64,000 nucleotides of DNA from Saururus chinensis (taxonomy: Eukaryota; Streptophyta; Magnoliopsida; Piperales; Saururaceae), in contig CP141146.1 of NCBI GenBank assembly GCA_035235625.1, forward strand, positions 2,536,501 to 2,600,500. Direction: 5' to 3'. The notes below the pieces were generated by a model. That model was not told the origin of the DNA. It did not search any database and saw nothing but the letters and a program-made list of their open reading frames with translations. Positions 38,066 through 48,582 of this stretch are shown piece after piece. The position numbers and the translations under genes are program-made. How positions within the stretch are numbered: position 1 is the first letter of the stretch; each line of letters starts with the position of its first letter.

Positions 38066-38915
38066 GGAAAAATTATTTAAATAATATTAAGAAAAATTAC
38101 CAAAATCACGGAGAGAGGAAAATAACTCCCAAAATGGTGTCCGTTTTGGCCACGTAGGCGCCAGCCAAGCACTAGTGCCTGTGTGACTTTTTTCAATTTC
38201 CTGTGTTGCTTTAGAAGGACAAAATGAATATTATACAAATTTCACAAAAGACAAAATCAGTATTGTATTAATTTCATTCTTTAGAAGGATGAGATCAGTA
38301 CAATACTAATTTGTCCTCACTTCTTTCCTCTCTCCTCTCTCTTCTCTCTTCACTCATTCTCTCTCCTCTTTCTCTATTCACACTCTCCTCTCTCTCCTCT
38401 TTCTCTATTCACTCTCTCTTCTCTTTCTCTCTCTCTTCTCTTTCTTCTATTTATTCTCTTTCTCTCTCTTCTCTCCCTCTCCTCTCTTATAAAAGACGAA
38501 ATCATGAATTTTTTTTAAAAAATATATATTAATTTCGTCCTTTAGAAGAGAAGAGAGAGAATAGAGAGATGGGAGAGTGAATAGAGAGAGAGAGGAGATA
38601 GTGAATAGAGAGAGAGGAGAGAGAGAGTGAAGAGAGAGGAGAGAAAGAGGAGAGAATGAGTGAAAAAAGAGACATAAGATAGAGAGAGAGAGAGGAGAGG
38701 ACAAATCAGTATTGTACTAATTTCGTCCTTGTGAAGAAATCAGTACATTCTACAACACAATATTAATTTTGTCAGAGAAAAATTTTAAAAAAAGTAACGC
38801 ATATGCTAGTGCTTGGTTAACGCCTACGTGGCCAAAATGGCTATCATTTTAGAAATTATTTTCCTCTCTCCACAATTTTGGTAATTTTTTTTTAATATTA
38901 ATTAAATAATTTTCC
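38066..38915. mobile_element. MULE-type non-autonomous element with inverted CT/GA microsatellites
   Basis: The left end GGAAAAATTATTTAAATAAT and right end ATTAATTAAATAATTTTCC are inverted. The subterminal CACGTAGGCGCCAGCCAAGCA (left) is mirrored by TGCTTGGTTAACGCCTACGTG-like sequence (right). No gene is inside. The centre is a CT-rich run (38,310-38,490) facing a GA-rich run (38,545-38,700). Flanking 9-mers do not clearly match, so the insertion is old or the ends are off by a base or two. Confidence 0.7.
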
Positions 38916-39824
38916 TTATTTTTTCTACAGAGACCTATGATCTTACTACCCACAACAACAACTTTAATTTTTAATAGAAGAAACAAATATTTTTTTTCTT
39001 TGTTTCTTCTTCTCCAATGCATTTATTAGTTGTAACTTTGCTTATGAAATGTGCAAATTTAATAAGATATGAACCCTTAATCATCTTCAAAAACACATTA
39101 GCCTAAGTGAAACTTGCTAATGAGCCATTTTTCTCATTTTTTTTGGCCTCAATATATAGAGATTTCAGGCTACCCAAGATTAATCCATGGTTGGAAAAAA
39201 ATATGATATTTTTTATTTGAGAGATAGGATTGCCTTGTAAATAAGACAAATGGGGGCCCCAACAACTTAGAGGCCCTTGCAAATTACTTGGGTGTCTTGA
39301 GAAGCGAAAAAAAAAATCCTCTTGGAATACTAAGTTCCTGAGAGGCTTCCATAATGTTTCTACCGCTTTGAAAAAAAGAACCTAATTAAAACAAATTAAT
39401 ATCATATTAGAATATATTAAGTTATTGAGTTTATTTTTTGTGTATAATAGGTTTTCAAGTTCTTTGTGTATAGTAGACGGGCTTGTATTCTTTAAAAAAG
39501 GAAAAAAAAACTTTAGTAACGCTAATTTTTATACATCAAAATCCTACTTTATCATCCAAACCCTCTTGATGAATAGAGCCTATTTTTTTACCTACTAATC
39601 AACATTATTTACATGGTAGAATAGGTTATTGACATAAAAAACTTAATGTTAATATAATATTTGGTTTAGTAAAAAAATGCTTTAGCGCATGCCCACGGAT
39701 GACGATCTGACGGCTCTGAGGGGGCAAATGTGTTTTCTACCCCTACTACCGTGACCGCACAATCGAAATCATGTGGCCAACATGCGCCAAAGTACACGTT
39801 AACGAGACGCTATAATATTACGAT
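38916..39824. other. AT-rich intergenic DNA, nothing recognised
   Basis: There is no ORF with similarity, terminal repeat or tandem array that I can support on either strand. Confidence 0.5.
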
Positions 39825-40356
39825 CGTATGGTTAGGGGTGCAAACGGACGGACGCGGACAAGGCATGTCCGCAGCCGTCTGTTTTTATATGGACCAAGTG
39901 CTTGTCCGTCCGTATTTGTCTATGACGGACACGGACAAAAACGGACGGACACGGACGGAATAAAGGTGAAAGTCTTTTGTTCTTAAATTAAGGGTGGTTA
40001 GTAAAAAATTAATTAAAAAATAAGTTATAATAATAGTAAAATAGTCTAATCTAATAAATAAATAAATAATGATGTTATAAAAGACATGTGAAAGTATAAT
40101 ATGTATTTTTTACAATCTTATTGTGAAGATTAACTATGTGACATAGGTTAGTAATTTAGTATAAAATAAAAATAAAAATAATAAAATATATAGTTGGCGG
40201 ACACGGACGACTGCGGACACGGCTAACCTTTGTCTATGTCCGTCCGTATTTAGGACGGACAAAAATTAATATTGTCCATTTTAGTACAGACGGATGCGGA
40301 CACAGACGCGGATAGATACCGGACAAATAGACGCTGTTTACACCCCTACGTATGAT
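39825..40356. mobile_element. hAT-type MITE, 516 bp, with 8-bp TSD
   Basis: The element is 39,833-40,348. It starts TAGGGGTGCAAACGGACGGA and ends in the inverted TTTACACCCCTA. Flanking 8-mers are CGTATGGT (39,825-39,832) and CGTATGAT (40,349-40,356), one mismatch. Eight-bp duplication and TAGGGGTG ends are typical of hAT elements. Both subterminal regions are packed with ACGGAC/GTCCGT words in both orientations. The centre is AT-rich and non-coding. Confidence 0.9.
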
Positions 40357-40599
40357 CCGACGCATGTTAATGGAAATATAATATTACTCATTACTTTATA
40401 AAAACTAGGCGCTAAAAAGCTATGGCGGTTGGACTTGATGGGCTCTCCTAAAAAGCAAGCCCACGTTTCTCCCGAGTCCATGAGAGCTGCTGCGGCCCTG
40501 GTTCCTCCGTCACCAATATGTGCCGGTCAAGCTAGTCTGTTAAGACTTGTGAGTCATCTATTAAGGGAGGTGAAAAAGAACTTGATTTAAAGTCTAGGC

Positions 40600-40866
40600 A
40601 GGACCCACCAAATCATGGCCGGTTGACCCAGGCAGTGAGAGCTGCATCCTGCAGGAGTAATAAAGCCAAAAATGGCCATGCCGGGCAGTGCTGGTGACAA
40701 TGAACCGGTGTTGAAAAGAAAGAGGAAGAAGCTGGATCCACACTCAACAGGCTTCATACTTCCAGAACAGGCCGGTCCAAGTGGACCCCAGTCAGAACTT
40801 CCGATCGTCATATTGTCAATCAAAACATCGAAGAGAAAATCAGGGAAAGAGAAAAAGGGTGGGTAG
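40600..40866 (+). pseudogene. Exon-like ORF fragment, unidentified
   Basis: The frame from about 40,650 to 40,866 is open and has a protein-like composition: a basic patch KRKRKK followed by ILPEQAGPSG, ending in a Lys-rich stretch. It is preceded by stops, has no recognised domain and grades into the tandem duplication that follows. It could be a captured or relic exon. Confidence 0.25.
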
Positions 40867-41560
40867 CGAGCAAATTATTAGTAAGGCTGTTTGGGTGTAA
40901 AATTTTTCATAAATAAAAATAAATATTTTTAAACATCATCGAAAGTAAATTATGATTGGTAATAAAATCTTTTAAGATATTTTTAAATATCTTATTAAAT
41001 TTAATTTTAAAATTTTAAATTAATATTTCAAGGGAAAGAGAAAAAGGGTGATTAGCGAGCAAATTATTAGTAAGGCTGTTTGGGTGTAAAATTTTTCATA
41101 AATAAAAATAAATATTTTTAAACATCATCGAAAGTAAATTATAATTGGTAATGAAATCTTTTAAGATATTTTTAAATATCCTATCAAATTTAATTTTAAA
41201 ATTTTAAATTAATATTTTTTAAATTTAGATATACAGATTTTTAATATTATTATATTTCTAAATTTAAATTTTATCAAATAAGATCTTATAAAAATAAATA
41301 ATTTTTAAATAAACCTCATTTATATGAGATATTTTTTAAAGCTCAAACCGATAGAAGAAAGTTAAAAACCAGAATCAACGAAATTACGTAATGACACAAT
41401 TCGATGATTCCGATCTATTTTTGACTCAAAATTAGAATCAACTTCTAAGTGAAAATTTTAATTTTACCCGATAATTTCATACACAAACACTGTGTCAATC
41501 AAAACATCGAAGAGAATATAAGAGTGATTAGCGAGCAAATTACTCGTAAGCAACTGGTTT
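40816..41560. repeat. ~189-bp tandem duplication plus third partial copy
   Basis: A block from about 40,846 (AGGGAAAGAGAAAAAGGGTG) is repeated from about 41,031, with GCGAGCAAATTATTAG at 40,866 and 41,055 (period 189). A third, partial copy follows: GTCAATCAAAACATCGAAGA occurs at 40,816 and again at 41,493, followed by GATTAGCGAGCAAATTA. Confidence 0.85.
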
Positions 41561-41830
41561 TAAAACGCCTTGAAAATTTTACAATTACACATCCACAAAA
41601 TCTACAGTCTCTCCGATTCATCGGTCGATCTTTTACAGTTTATACAAAAACGGAATTTCATCACTCAACTCTCTCAAAGTTAGTCAGTCCATCTTCCAAG
41701 TCTTCTTCTTTCCCCTGTTTTTGATTTTTTTTTTGTTGTCCTTGTTGTCTGGAATGCTTCATACGGATTCTGGGCACACTGGCAGTTTCTTAACAACCAA
41801 CTGAACCAGGGTCGATGGCATGTAGTAGGC

Positions 41831-42866
41831 CTAGCCGGCGACAACGGTGCCAGTCCTCACGTGGTAGTTATGGGTCTTCTTGGCGCTGGACTTGTGGTTC
41901 TCCTTCCTGGAGGAGGCAGACACCTTGAGGGACATGTTCCAGTTCTTCTCCCTTGACTCGTCTATTTCAATCTGCTCCTGTCTGCAGTCCTCGCTACAGA
42001 ATGGTGTGTCCCCTCTGCATCAGCCAATCCCACAGGAGTAATCACATCAGCATATTGAAGAAAACAAGCACACATATTTTCAGTACTAACGTTTGTATTG
42101 AAGATTTAGCGATGGAAAGCATTTGAATTGAAGATATAGGCAACACAATCAGCAAGCTGATTGAGTTGCAATCTGCTAAAATTGTATAGAAAATTTTGCA
42201 ACTCGACGGCAAAGTGAAATAGAACAGCTTCATGACTTCGTCATATGTAAAACTATTGCAACCAACTCAAAACTATTTGTGATGGGTTCTGCAAACATTT
42301 TGATTCGGAAGTTCAAAAGGCCTCATGTTTCATGAAAAAACAAGCTTTTTCTTTTCACTAATCGGCATATCAAAAGGCTACTGATAAAAAAAATATGACT
42401 GAAAACATCGGCAAAACATTCAGGAATTGCTGGGAAACAAAAACAAAACCATAAGCCCAGAAAAACATCTTGACTGAAACAGATGATCAGTAGGCACCGG
42501 AACCCAAAACGTTATCGCCCTATTAAAGGAGAATAGACATAGGCAAATCGAAGGGAGAGCACAAGCAGAAGGCGATGCTAACCTGTACATGAAGATATCT
42601 TTGTTCTGAGAGAGCGGCTTTCTACAGAGAAAGCAAGCATCGAGAAAATGATGGGCCTCTTCGAATCGGGAGTCATGAAACCTCGCCGACCTGGGCGAGT
42701 GACAGGATACAGAAGACGGAAACGCTCTAAAAGTCGGCCTCCGCCTCCCAAAGGATGGGCAGACCGGGCCTTTACCGGAGAAGCCAGCCTCCACGTCCGC
42801 CGGAGAAGCAAATTCATCATCCTCCGGCCAGCACCCCGGCCGTCCGAGAACGCTGGAGCCCGCCAT
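41831..42866 (-). CDS. FCS-like zinc finger protein (FLZ/DUF581), copy 1
   Basis: FLZ proteins are plant-specific adaptors that bind SnRK1 kinase subunits. Exon 1 is 42,866-42,583 and exon 2 is 42,014-41,831 (stop TAG). The intron of 568 bp begins GTTAGC and ends GCAG and splits an Arg codon. The product is 155 aa. The FLZ domain (about residues 71-115) is complete: FLDACFLCRKPL, DIFMYRGDTPFCSEDC, then RQEQIEIDE, with the C-x2-C...C-x3-C cysteines at about 78, 81, 101 and 105. The N-terminal part is Ser/Arg/Pro-rich and GC-rich. The C-terminus is lysine/serine-rich and ends VRTGTVVAG. A paralogue with the same intron position lies at 54.0-54.9 kb. Start chosen at the ATG shared by both copies. 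Confidence 0.92.
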
Positions 42867-42956
42867 TAGTGCAGAGTAGAAGTCGCAAAGGCAGAGAGAA
42901 GAGATGGGAAGAGGGGAGCCTGGTTGGGGGAAGGGTGGAGGAAGGAGCGGGCGGTG

Positions 42957-42964
42957 TTATAAAG
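42957..42964 (-). promoter_or_regulatory. TATA box of FLZ copy 1
   Basis: CTTTATAA on the minus strand, about 91 bp upstream of the ATG. The flanking GCGGTGTTATAAAGG context is conserved at the same place in the second FLZ gene. Confidence 0.6.
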
Positions 42965-43399
42965 GCGGGTTGGTGGGCTCGGAGTAAAAAATCTGCTTGC
43001 AAACCGCGGCTGGTTCCTGGATTGCTTTGCGAACCCGCTGCCGCTCGCTCCCGGCCTCGCCGGAGGAAAACGGGATCATGGAACCGGAGTTCACCGTATG
43101 CCCTTCTCCGACTATTTTATTGCGGAACTGCCACTGATCTCGCGTAGGAACACATGGAGCCGTTGATATTTGGAACCGACTGTACATAATATTGGTGCAC
43201 GTTAATATCACTGACGCTAATATGTATTAGTGTACATTGTTAGTTTATCTTAGGGAAAATTAAAGTAGTTAATATTAATTAATAAAAATATTATACTACA
43301 AACAATAAGAGTTCCTTGTCTTATTTATAATTATAATTTTTAACTATTTTTAATCTTGTTTCTATAGTAAAAAAAAGTAGTAGTATTTTAACATTTTAT

Positions 43400-43505
43400 T
43401 TCCTTTGTCTTATATTAATAATTTTATTTTTTAAAATAAAATTTAAATTAATTTATCTTAAAATTCCTAAATTCAATAACTAATATAGAACAAAGAAAGT
43501 ATTTT
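43400..43505. repeat. Stowaway-like MITE family, truncated copy
   Basis: TTTGTCTTATATTAATAATT at the left and CTAATATAGAACAAAGAAAG at the right, with an AT-rich centre. Same family as the fuller copies at 44.86, 57.1 and 61.49 kb. Confidence 0.5.
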
Positions 43506-44861
43506 TTAAGGTGATAATAGCTTCACGATTAAGTACTTGTAGGAAACAAGGCAAGACAGATTATCAAAATTAATTTTAACCATACAGTTAATTAAGTACA
43601 CATTATATTCAAAATTTTATATTTTCATCATTCAATAGAGCAACAAGTGGTGTTGTTTACAACTGTAGTAAAGAATCTTTGGTTCTTGCCAAATGCTCAA
43701 ACATTACAGTTAATTTTTTTAAATTTGTTTAATTCACAATTTTATGTGAAATAAACTGTTGATTTGGCCTGAATAAAAATTAAATCCTCAATAAAAAAAT
43801 ATAATTTAGCTTAAATAAAAGTTGTCTTCATGTCGAAAGAAAATCTTATATAAGGTACTAATTAATTATGATTGCGATGTGATTTACTCGTCTTTAAACA
43901 AGCGGCGCATCGCCTGGGTTCACTGGTGGCAAAACCGTAGTTACGATGAATTTCAGCGGTAACTTTATCAAACTACTAGTCCACAAAACAGCTCCAGATC
44001 CACGGATGCGGGGCCCGCTCGCACTACCTACCAGCACATGCATGATCGCGGCCCCAACTTACTAGAAAACTGCAGAGGGAAGGGACTACCGGGCTTTCGT
44101 GGGGAGGACACCGGCAGCAACCGGTCGCTTTCCGGCTCCACCTCGTCCTCGATGACGTCACCATCCACTTCCTAGTTCCTTCCCCTCCCAACTCCGGTAT
44201 TTGGGCGTGCCTGTCGTTTAGCGCCACAGAGGGCCCACTTAAAAGGGCGTTTTTTTTTAGAAAAAAACAAGATTGCTTTATTAAATAATTTAAATTTTCT
44301 ATTCCGCGGCGCTCGACATTGGAGGCTTTTCCTTTCCGCCGGTCTGCGCACGCACATATGGCGGGCTGAGCCGGGGGACGGGAGCAGGTAGCCCTCGTGG
44401 GGCCCATTGGGCTTCACGTGGGCCTACCAAGTGGCACAAGCATCCTGTCTCATACGGCGAAAGCGTGGACGCCCAATCAGAATACCACAGTGCAGCGTTG
44501 GTTTTCGTACGGTTCGATAACTTCTTCCCCGAAACAGAATGTGACATGTTCGGCCCAGGGAGAAGGTGAGCTGACGTGTACTTTTCAGTGTTTTGACACA
44601 GTATCAGTTCTCCAAAGAGTAGATTTTTTTAGAAGATTTTTTTTGGTAATTAATTAGTTGGACGGATTTAATTATTCGATTATTTATTTGACTGAATAAA
44701 CAAGACCGCCTGATGGAAATCGTCTGACCGAATGACTACGAAGTCTATGATTAACCAGATTGTCTGTTTGATTGATTTTGATAGATTGTTCCAATAGCTT
44801 TTTTATTTGTACGACTTTCAAAAAATCATTTGTTTTTCTGTGAAAATGGCGCTGTTGTAAA

Positions 44862-45035
44862 ATACTCTCTTATCCTGATATTAATAGTTATATTTAAAAG
44901 AACAGTAATTTTTATGAACGGTGAAAATTATATATGTATAAAAAATAAAAATACATTTAGAATATTTTTTTAATGTATTGAACCACTAAAGTAAATAAAA
45001 TAGAGCTATTAATTTAAAGATAAAGGGAGTAATAA
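44862..45035. repeat. Stowaway-like MITE copy
   Basis: ACTCTCTTATCCTGATATTAATAGTT at the left mirrors the right end AGCTATTAATTTAAAGATAAAGGGAGTA. The interior has the family words AATTTTTATGAACGGTGAAA and ACCACTAAAGTAAATAAAAT. Confidence 0.7.
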
Positions 45036-45349
45036 TATTTTTACAACAAATTTAACTAAAAAACTCGTACATAAATTTTGACTGGACTTAGTAGGCTTTA
45101 TACAAAGTTCGTCGGGTTCTCTTATTAAGACCAATTAAAACTCATGAATAAATTTGTATTATATTTTTTTAATATAAAAATATTATTTTCTTTACAAAAT
45201 TTGATTGCTAGCAGATTTGGAAGTCTAAGTCATGATTTTTGCGATTTGATTAAGTATACATCAGTTTCAGCAAGTTTTTATAACATTTGACCAAAAATAT
45301 TAACAATGGGATCATATTTAATCCCCACGGTGATTTTTTTTACAATATT

Positions 45350-45540
45350 ATTATTATTATTAACTATATTTAAAATTTAATAATTTTTATTTAATATAAA
45401 ACTCATACAAAAAAAGAAAAAATAACTTTATAATACTCTTTTTTAAGTATCTAATTATTTAAATTGAATAAAATAAAATTATTAATATTAAACAAAATTT
45501 GCTGCCAAATAAAGCTATTAATTTATAATAGAGTACTAAG
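45350..45540. repeat. Stowaway-like MITE copy (degenerate)
   Basis: It contains the family segments AATAATTTTTATTTAATATA, CTAATTATTTAAATTGAATA and AGCTATTAATTTATAATAGA. The ends are poorly preserved. Confidence 0.55.
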
Positions 45541-45587
45541 AGTAAATTTTGACTTTTGAAATGTATAATGTTTTACATTATTCTCTA

Positions 45588-45803
45588 AAACACTATCTCC
45601 ATCTCATATGAATATCTTTATTTATAAAATAATAAATTTTATTAAATAGTGAAAATTACATGTAATAAACTTAAATATTAAAAAATAGCTTCTAAAATTT
45701 ACTTTTAACTACCTAATTATTTAAATTGAGTAAAGTAGAGCTATTAGTATCGCATATGGACTATAATTTAAATAAAACTATTAAAATGAGATGAAGATAA
45801 TAT
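45588..45803. repeat. Stowaway-like MITE copy
   Basis: Left end ACTATCTCCATCTCATATGA and right end ACTATTAAAATGAGATGAAG are inverted. The middle carries CTAATTATTTAAATTGAGTA. Confidence 0.65.
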
Positions 45804-47569
45804 TAAAAAACATTTTGTCACTTGTTAGTATAAAAGTATTAAAATTTAACCTTTTATTAAAAATAAAGTTGGATAAGTAAAAAGATCATGAAATGGAACC
45901 ACTTCGAAAAAACCAAATAAAATATTAATTAAAAAATTACAGACAAAAGGTGTGAAAAATATATTGATATATTAATGATATAATATTGCAAACAACCTCT
46001 AATATAATTATGAAGATAACTTATAATATTAATACATATTAAATTACAAAGTTTCTCTAAACTTGTAGCATGGTGGAAAGTTTAATAAACAAACATTAAC
46101 ACCTCCAACACAATTCATATGACAACAATTTTTTTTTTTTAAAAAAACGAGGTATTTGAGTTGTTAAGACTAATTATAAGAAACATGACAACCATCATCT
46201 CATAACATTTATATATTGCTACCAATTATCTCGGCCTATAGATCATATATGTAAGTAGAGGTATAATCCTTTTAAATGACTTATAGAGCGAAGGGTTAAC
46301 TCAAGACCTTCTCATGGATTATTTATTTATTAATAGTCATAAAAAAATCTTAATCCCAAGATTATTGGTGACAAAATAACATAAAATCGAGAAACACCAT
46401 CTAATAAAAAAGCTATAGCCATATAATTTTGAGTATGTCTATTCACACGCTCAATTTGACTAAGATCAATATGGAAATACTCCTAAATACCACTAAACAT
46501 CAATTTCAGTGACAAATTTTAGATTATGTTTAGGATCATAAGCATGTCAATAAAATATCCTAAAAAATCTTTTGCGAGTCCACCAATAGAATCGAGGACC
46601 AACAATGTATAATGTCATGTTGCAACACCGCTATTTTTGTAGTTGAATTGTGAGTTTAATTTACTTAATTATTTATCAATTTATTTATACTTACTCATAT
46701 AATATAGGCGCAAACACACGAAATTAAATGGCTTTGACGTAACATTCCACATAAAATCAATGTGACGTAGAGGGACCTAGTATGTACACCATGTGGGTGG
46801 TCTCATGGACCCAAGTAAGAATAGGAAAAAGCAACAACATCGCTAGAAAAGCTGGGTAGCTTGCTTTTAAGCTTTTGGCTTCCACAATAAGAATAAGTGC
46901 TTTAGGGTTGGAGACGCTCCCACAAGCGCAGGCTATAATGACGCGTATAAGTGATACTACTGCTTCCTCAACTTCCAACATGTTCTTTTAGCATCCCACC
47001 CTCTTCTTTTTTAATTATTATTTTTGCACCCCTCAAATCCTCATAATCTCCCCTGCACGCTCCTCTATGCTTTGGCCTTATGGCTTCGATGGGCTCGAAG
47101 ATTATAATAAGCTAGAAGCATGCAAGTGCTTATTAAAATAATCAGTATATTAAAACTATTGTTACTTGCCAATTATTGACCTACTAGGCGAATGATCTTA
47201 TGCGAACAAGTCATCTTGGAGGCAGCTTAGCTTAATTATTAAGTAAACAAATATTAGTGGTATTGATTAAGGTCCAATGCATCATGCGTGTTTCAAAGCA
47301 TTGGTTACTTTTGAGACGATTTTATAGGGGATCTAGGCGTGAATATGATCATTTAAGGAATAAATTATGCCAAATGCTAGGCACCAATAATTGAGCTTAT
47401 GCACGAATAATTGTGCTTATGCCATATTATTTGGCTATTTAATTAGCAGGATGGACTCCATGTGCGGTTCATAGGGGAAATGATTTTGTACCCATCTAGA
47501 ATCAAATGCTAAGATTTCTTTAGCGAGCCAATGACTGACACTAGAGCTTAGGTTAATTGTAGGCTAGTA

Positions 47570-47670
47570 AGCACGTGAGGGTGCACTATCATTATAATGT
47601 ATAAGCCACTGAGACATATGCTTGTTCCCTTGCCATCCGACCTGTTTAATTGTTTAAATTTCTTTTAATC
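47570..47670. promoter_or_regulatory. Conserved non-coding island, copy A
   Basis: The segment from CACGTGAGGGTGCACTA through TATAAGCCACTGAGACATAT to CTTGTTCCCTTGCCATCCG is strongly conserved at 59,210-59,275. It carries a TATAAG word. No coding frame is conserved, so it may be a duplicated regulatory element or an unrecognised RNA gene promoter. Confidence 0.4.
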
Positions 47671-48413
47671 CTAATGCCGGACCAAGCGCCTTATACTTGC
47701 CACGAGCCAATTGTACATGTGGGCACGTACGGTCATAGTTTCCTATCAATACATGATTATAAGAGTTATTTTCTCAGTGCCATAGTAATAGTTTTATCTT
47801 GTTATTTAAAATAAAATAAATTAGATTTATTTTAAACAACTAAATAAAACTATTAATACTCTATTGTCCTAAAATGAGTATTCTATTTTTTAAAATAAAT
47901 TATTTTTAATTTATTTTAAAAAAATTAAAGAGAATATTTATTTTAAGATGGAAGGAAATATATGACAACAAGAATAAGTTTATAAGAGTGGGTTACGCAG
48001 TGACCATGACCTTTAGGGCCGTTTCAAATCCAGTGGCTCACGTTGTTAAAGATTAAATATTATAAATAAGGTAAGTTATTAGATTTAAATTTCTATTTAA
48101 GGTACGACTTATTAGCATTTATAACCGCTTACTATATCCTGATGTCTCATTTTGTATATGGTGGGTGTGCGCACACTCCCAAAATTTCTCCCACAGAAAA
48201 GTATATTCGTACGCTAAGCAGATAGCACGTTATTTATGGCATGTGGGCTTCAATCACCTGCCGCCTCCTTTGTATACCATCCAATCTCAATCCGTGAGAT
48301 CTCGGTCCTAATTATGTAGCTGTTTCACAACGACTAAGCTAATCAATGGAGAACAGTTCAAGGCATGGATTTGGATTTGGATTGGTGATCCATTACTCGC
48401 CCACGGGCTACAA

Positions 48414-48477
48414 GGCCCACAACACAAACGAGTGTGGACTTTCGAAACATTCGGGCCCAAACAGGTTAAACGGGCCA
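48414..48477 (+). promoter_or_regulatory. Site II-type GGCCCA elements upstream of DIM1
   Basis: GGCCCA (48,414), GGGCCCA (48,453) and GGGCC (48,472) lie 105-170 bp before the ATG. Such TGGGCY/RGCCCA elements are frequent in promoters of plant housekeeping and ribosomal genes; function here is inferred. Confidence 0.4.
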
Positions 48478-48582
48478 GTTGCTCCTCAAAATTGTGCCCG
48501 GATGCTGGTGGTGCTAGTGGAGAAAGCGGGTTTTAGTGGAACGGAGCCCTCCCTCGTAGCAGGAGAAAGCAAAGCGGTGGAA

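Larger units (their letters stand above)
42867..48345. repeat. Duplicated intergenic block A (copy of 54.9-59.3 kb)
   Basis: Islands of this interval match block B in the same order and orientation. They are 44,098-44,165 with 55,165-55,235 (shared CACCGGCA, then CTCGATGACGT); 44,398-44,540 with 55,395-55,560 (GGGCCCAC, AGTGGCACA); 46,720-47,110 with 57,880-58,245 (AAGAATAGGAAA, GGCGCTCCCACCA-like, GACGCGT); and 47,440-47,670 with 59,040-59,300. Between the islands the DNA is AT-rich with MITE copies. No ORF is supported (46,757-46,981 minus is not conserved as protein in block B). Confidence 0.75.

Noticed and set aside
42648-43147. Plus-strand ORFs over FLZ copy 1 (and the equivalents at 54,701-54,934)
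   Set aside because: Antisense shadows of the FLZ first exon, which has clear domain support on the minus strand.
48346-48582. Upstream in-frame extension of DIM1
   Set aside because: DIM1 is 142 aa in plants and animals and starts MSYLLPHL; the extension is in the promoter/5' UTR.
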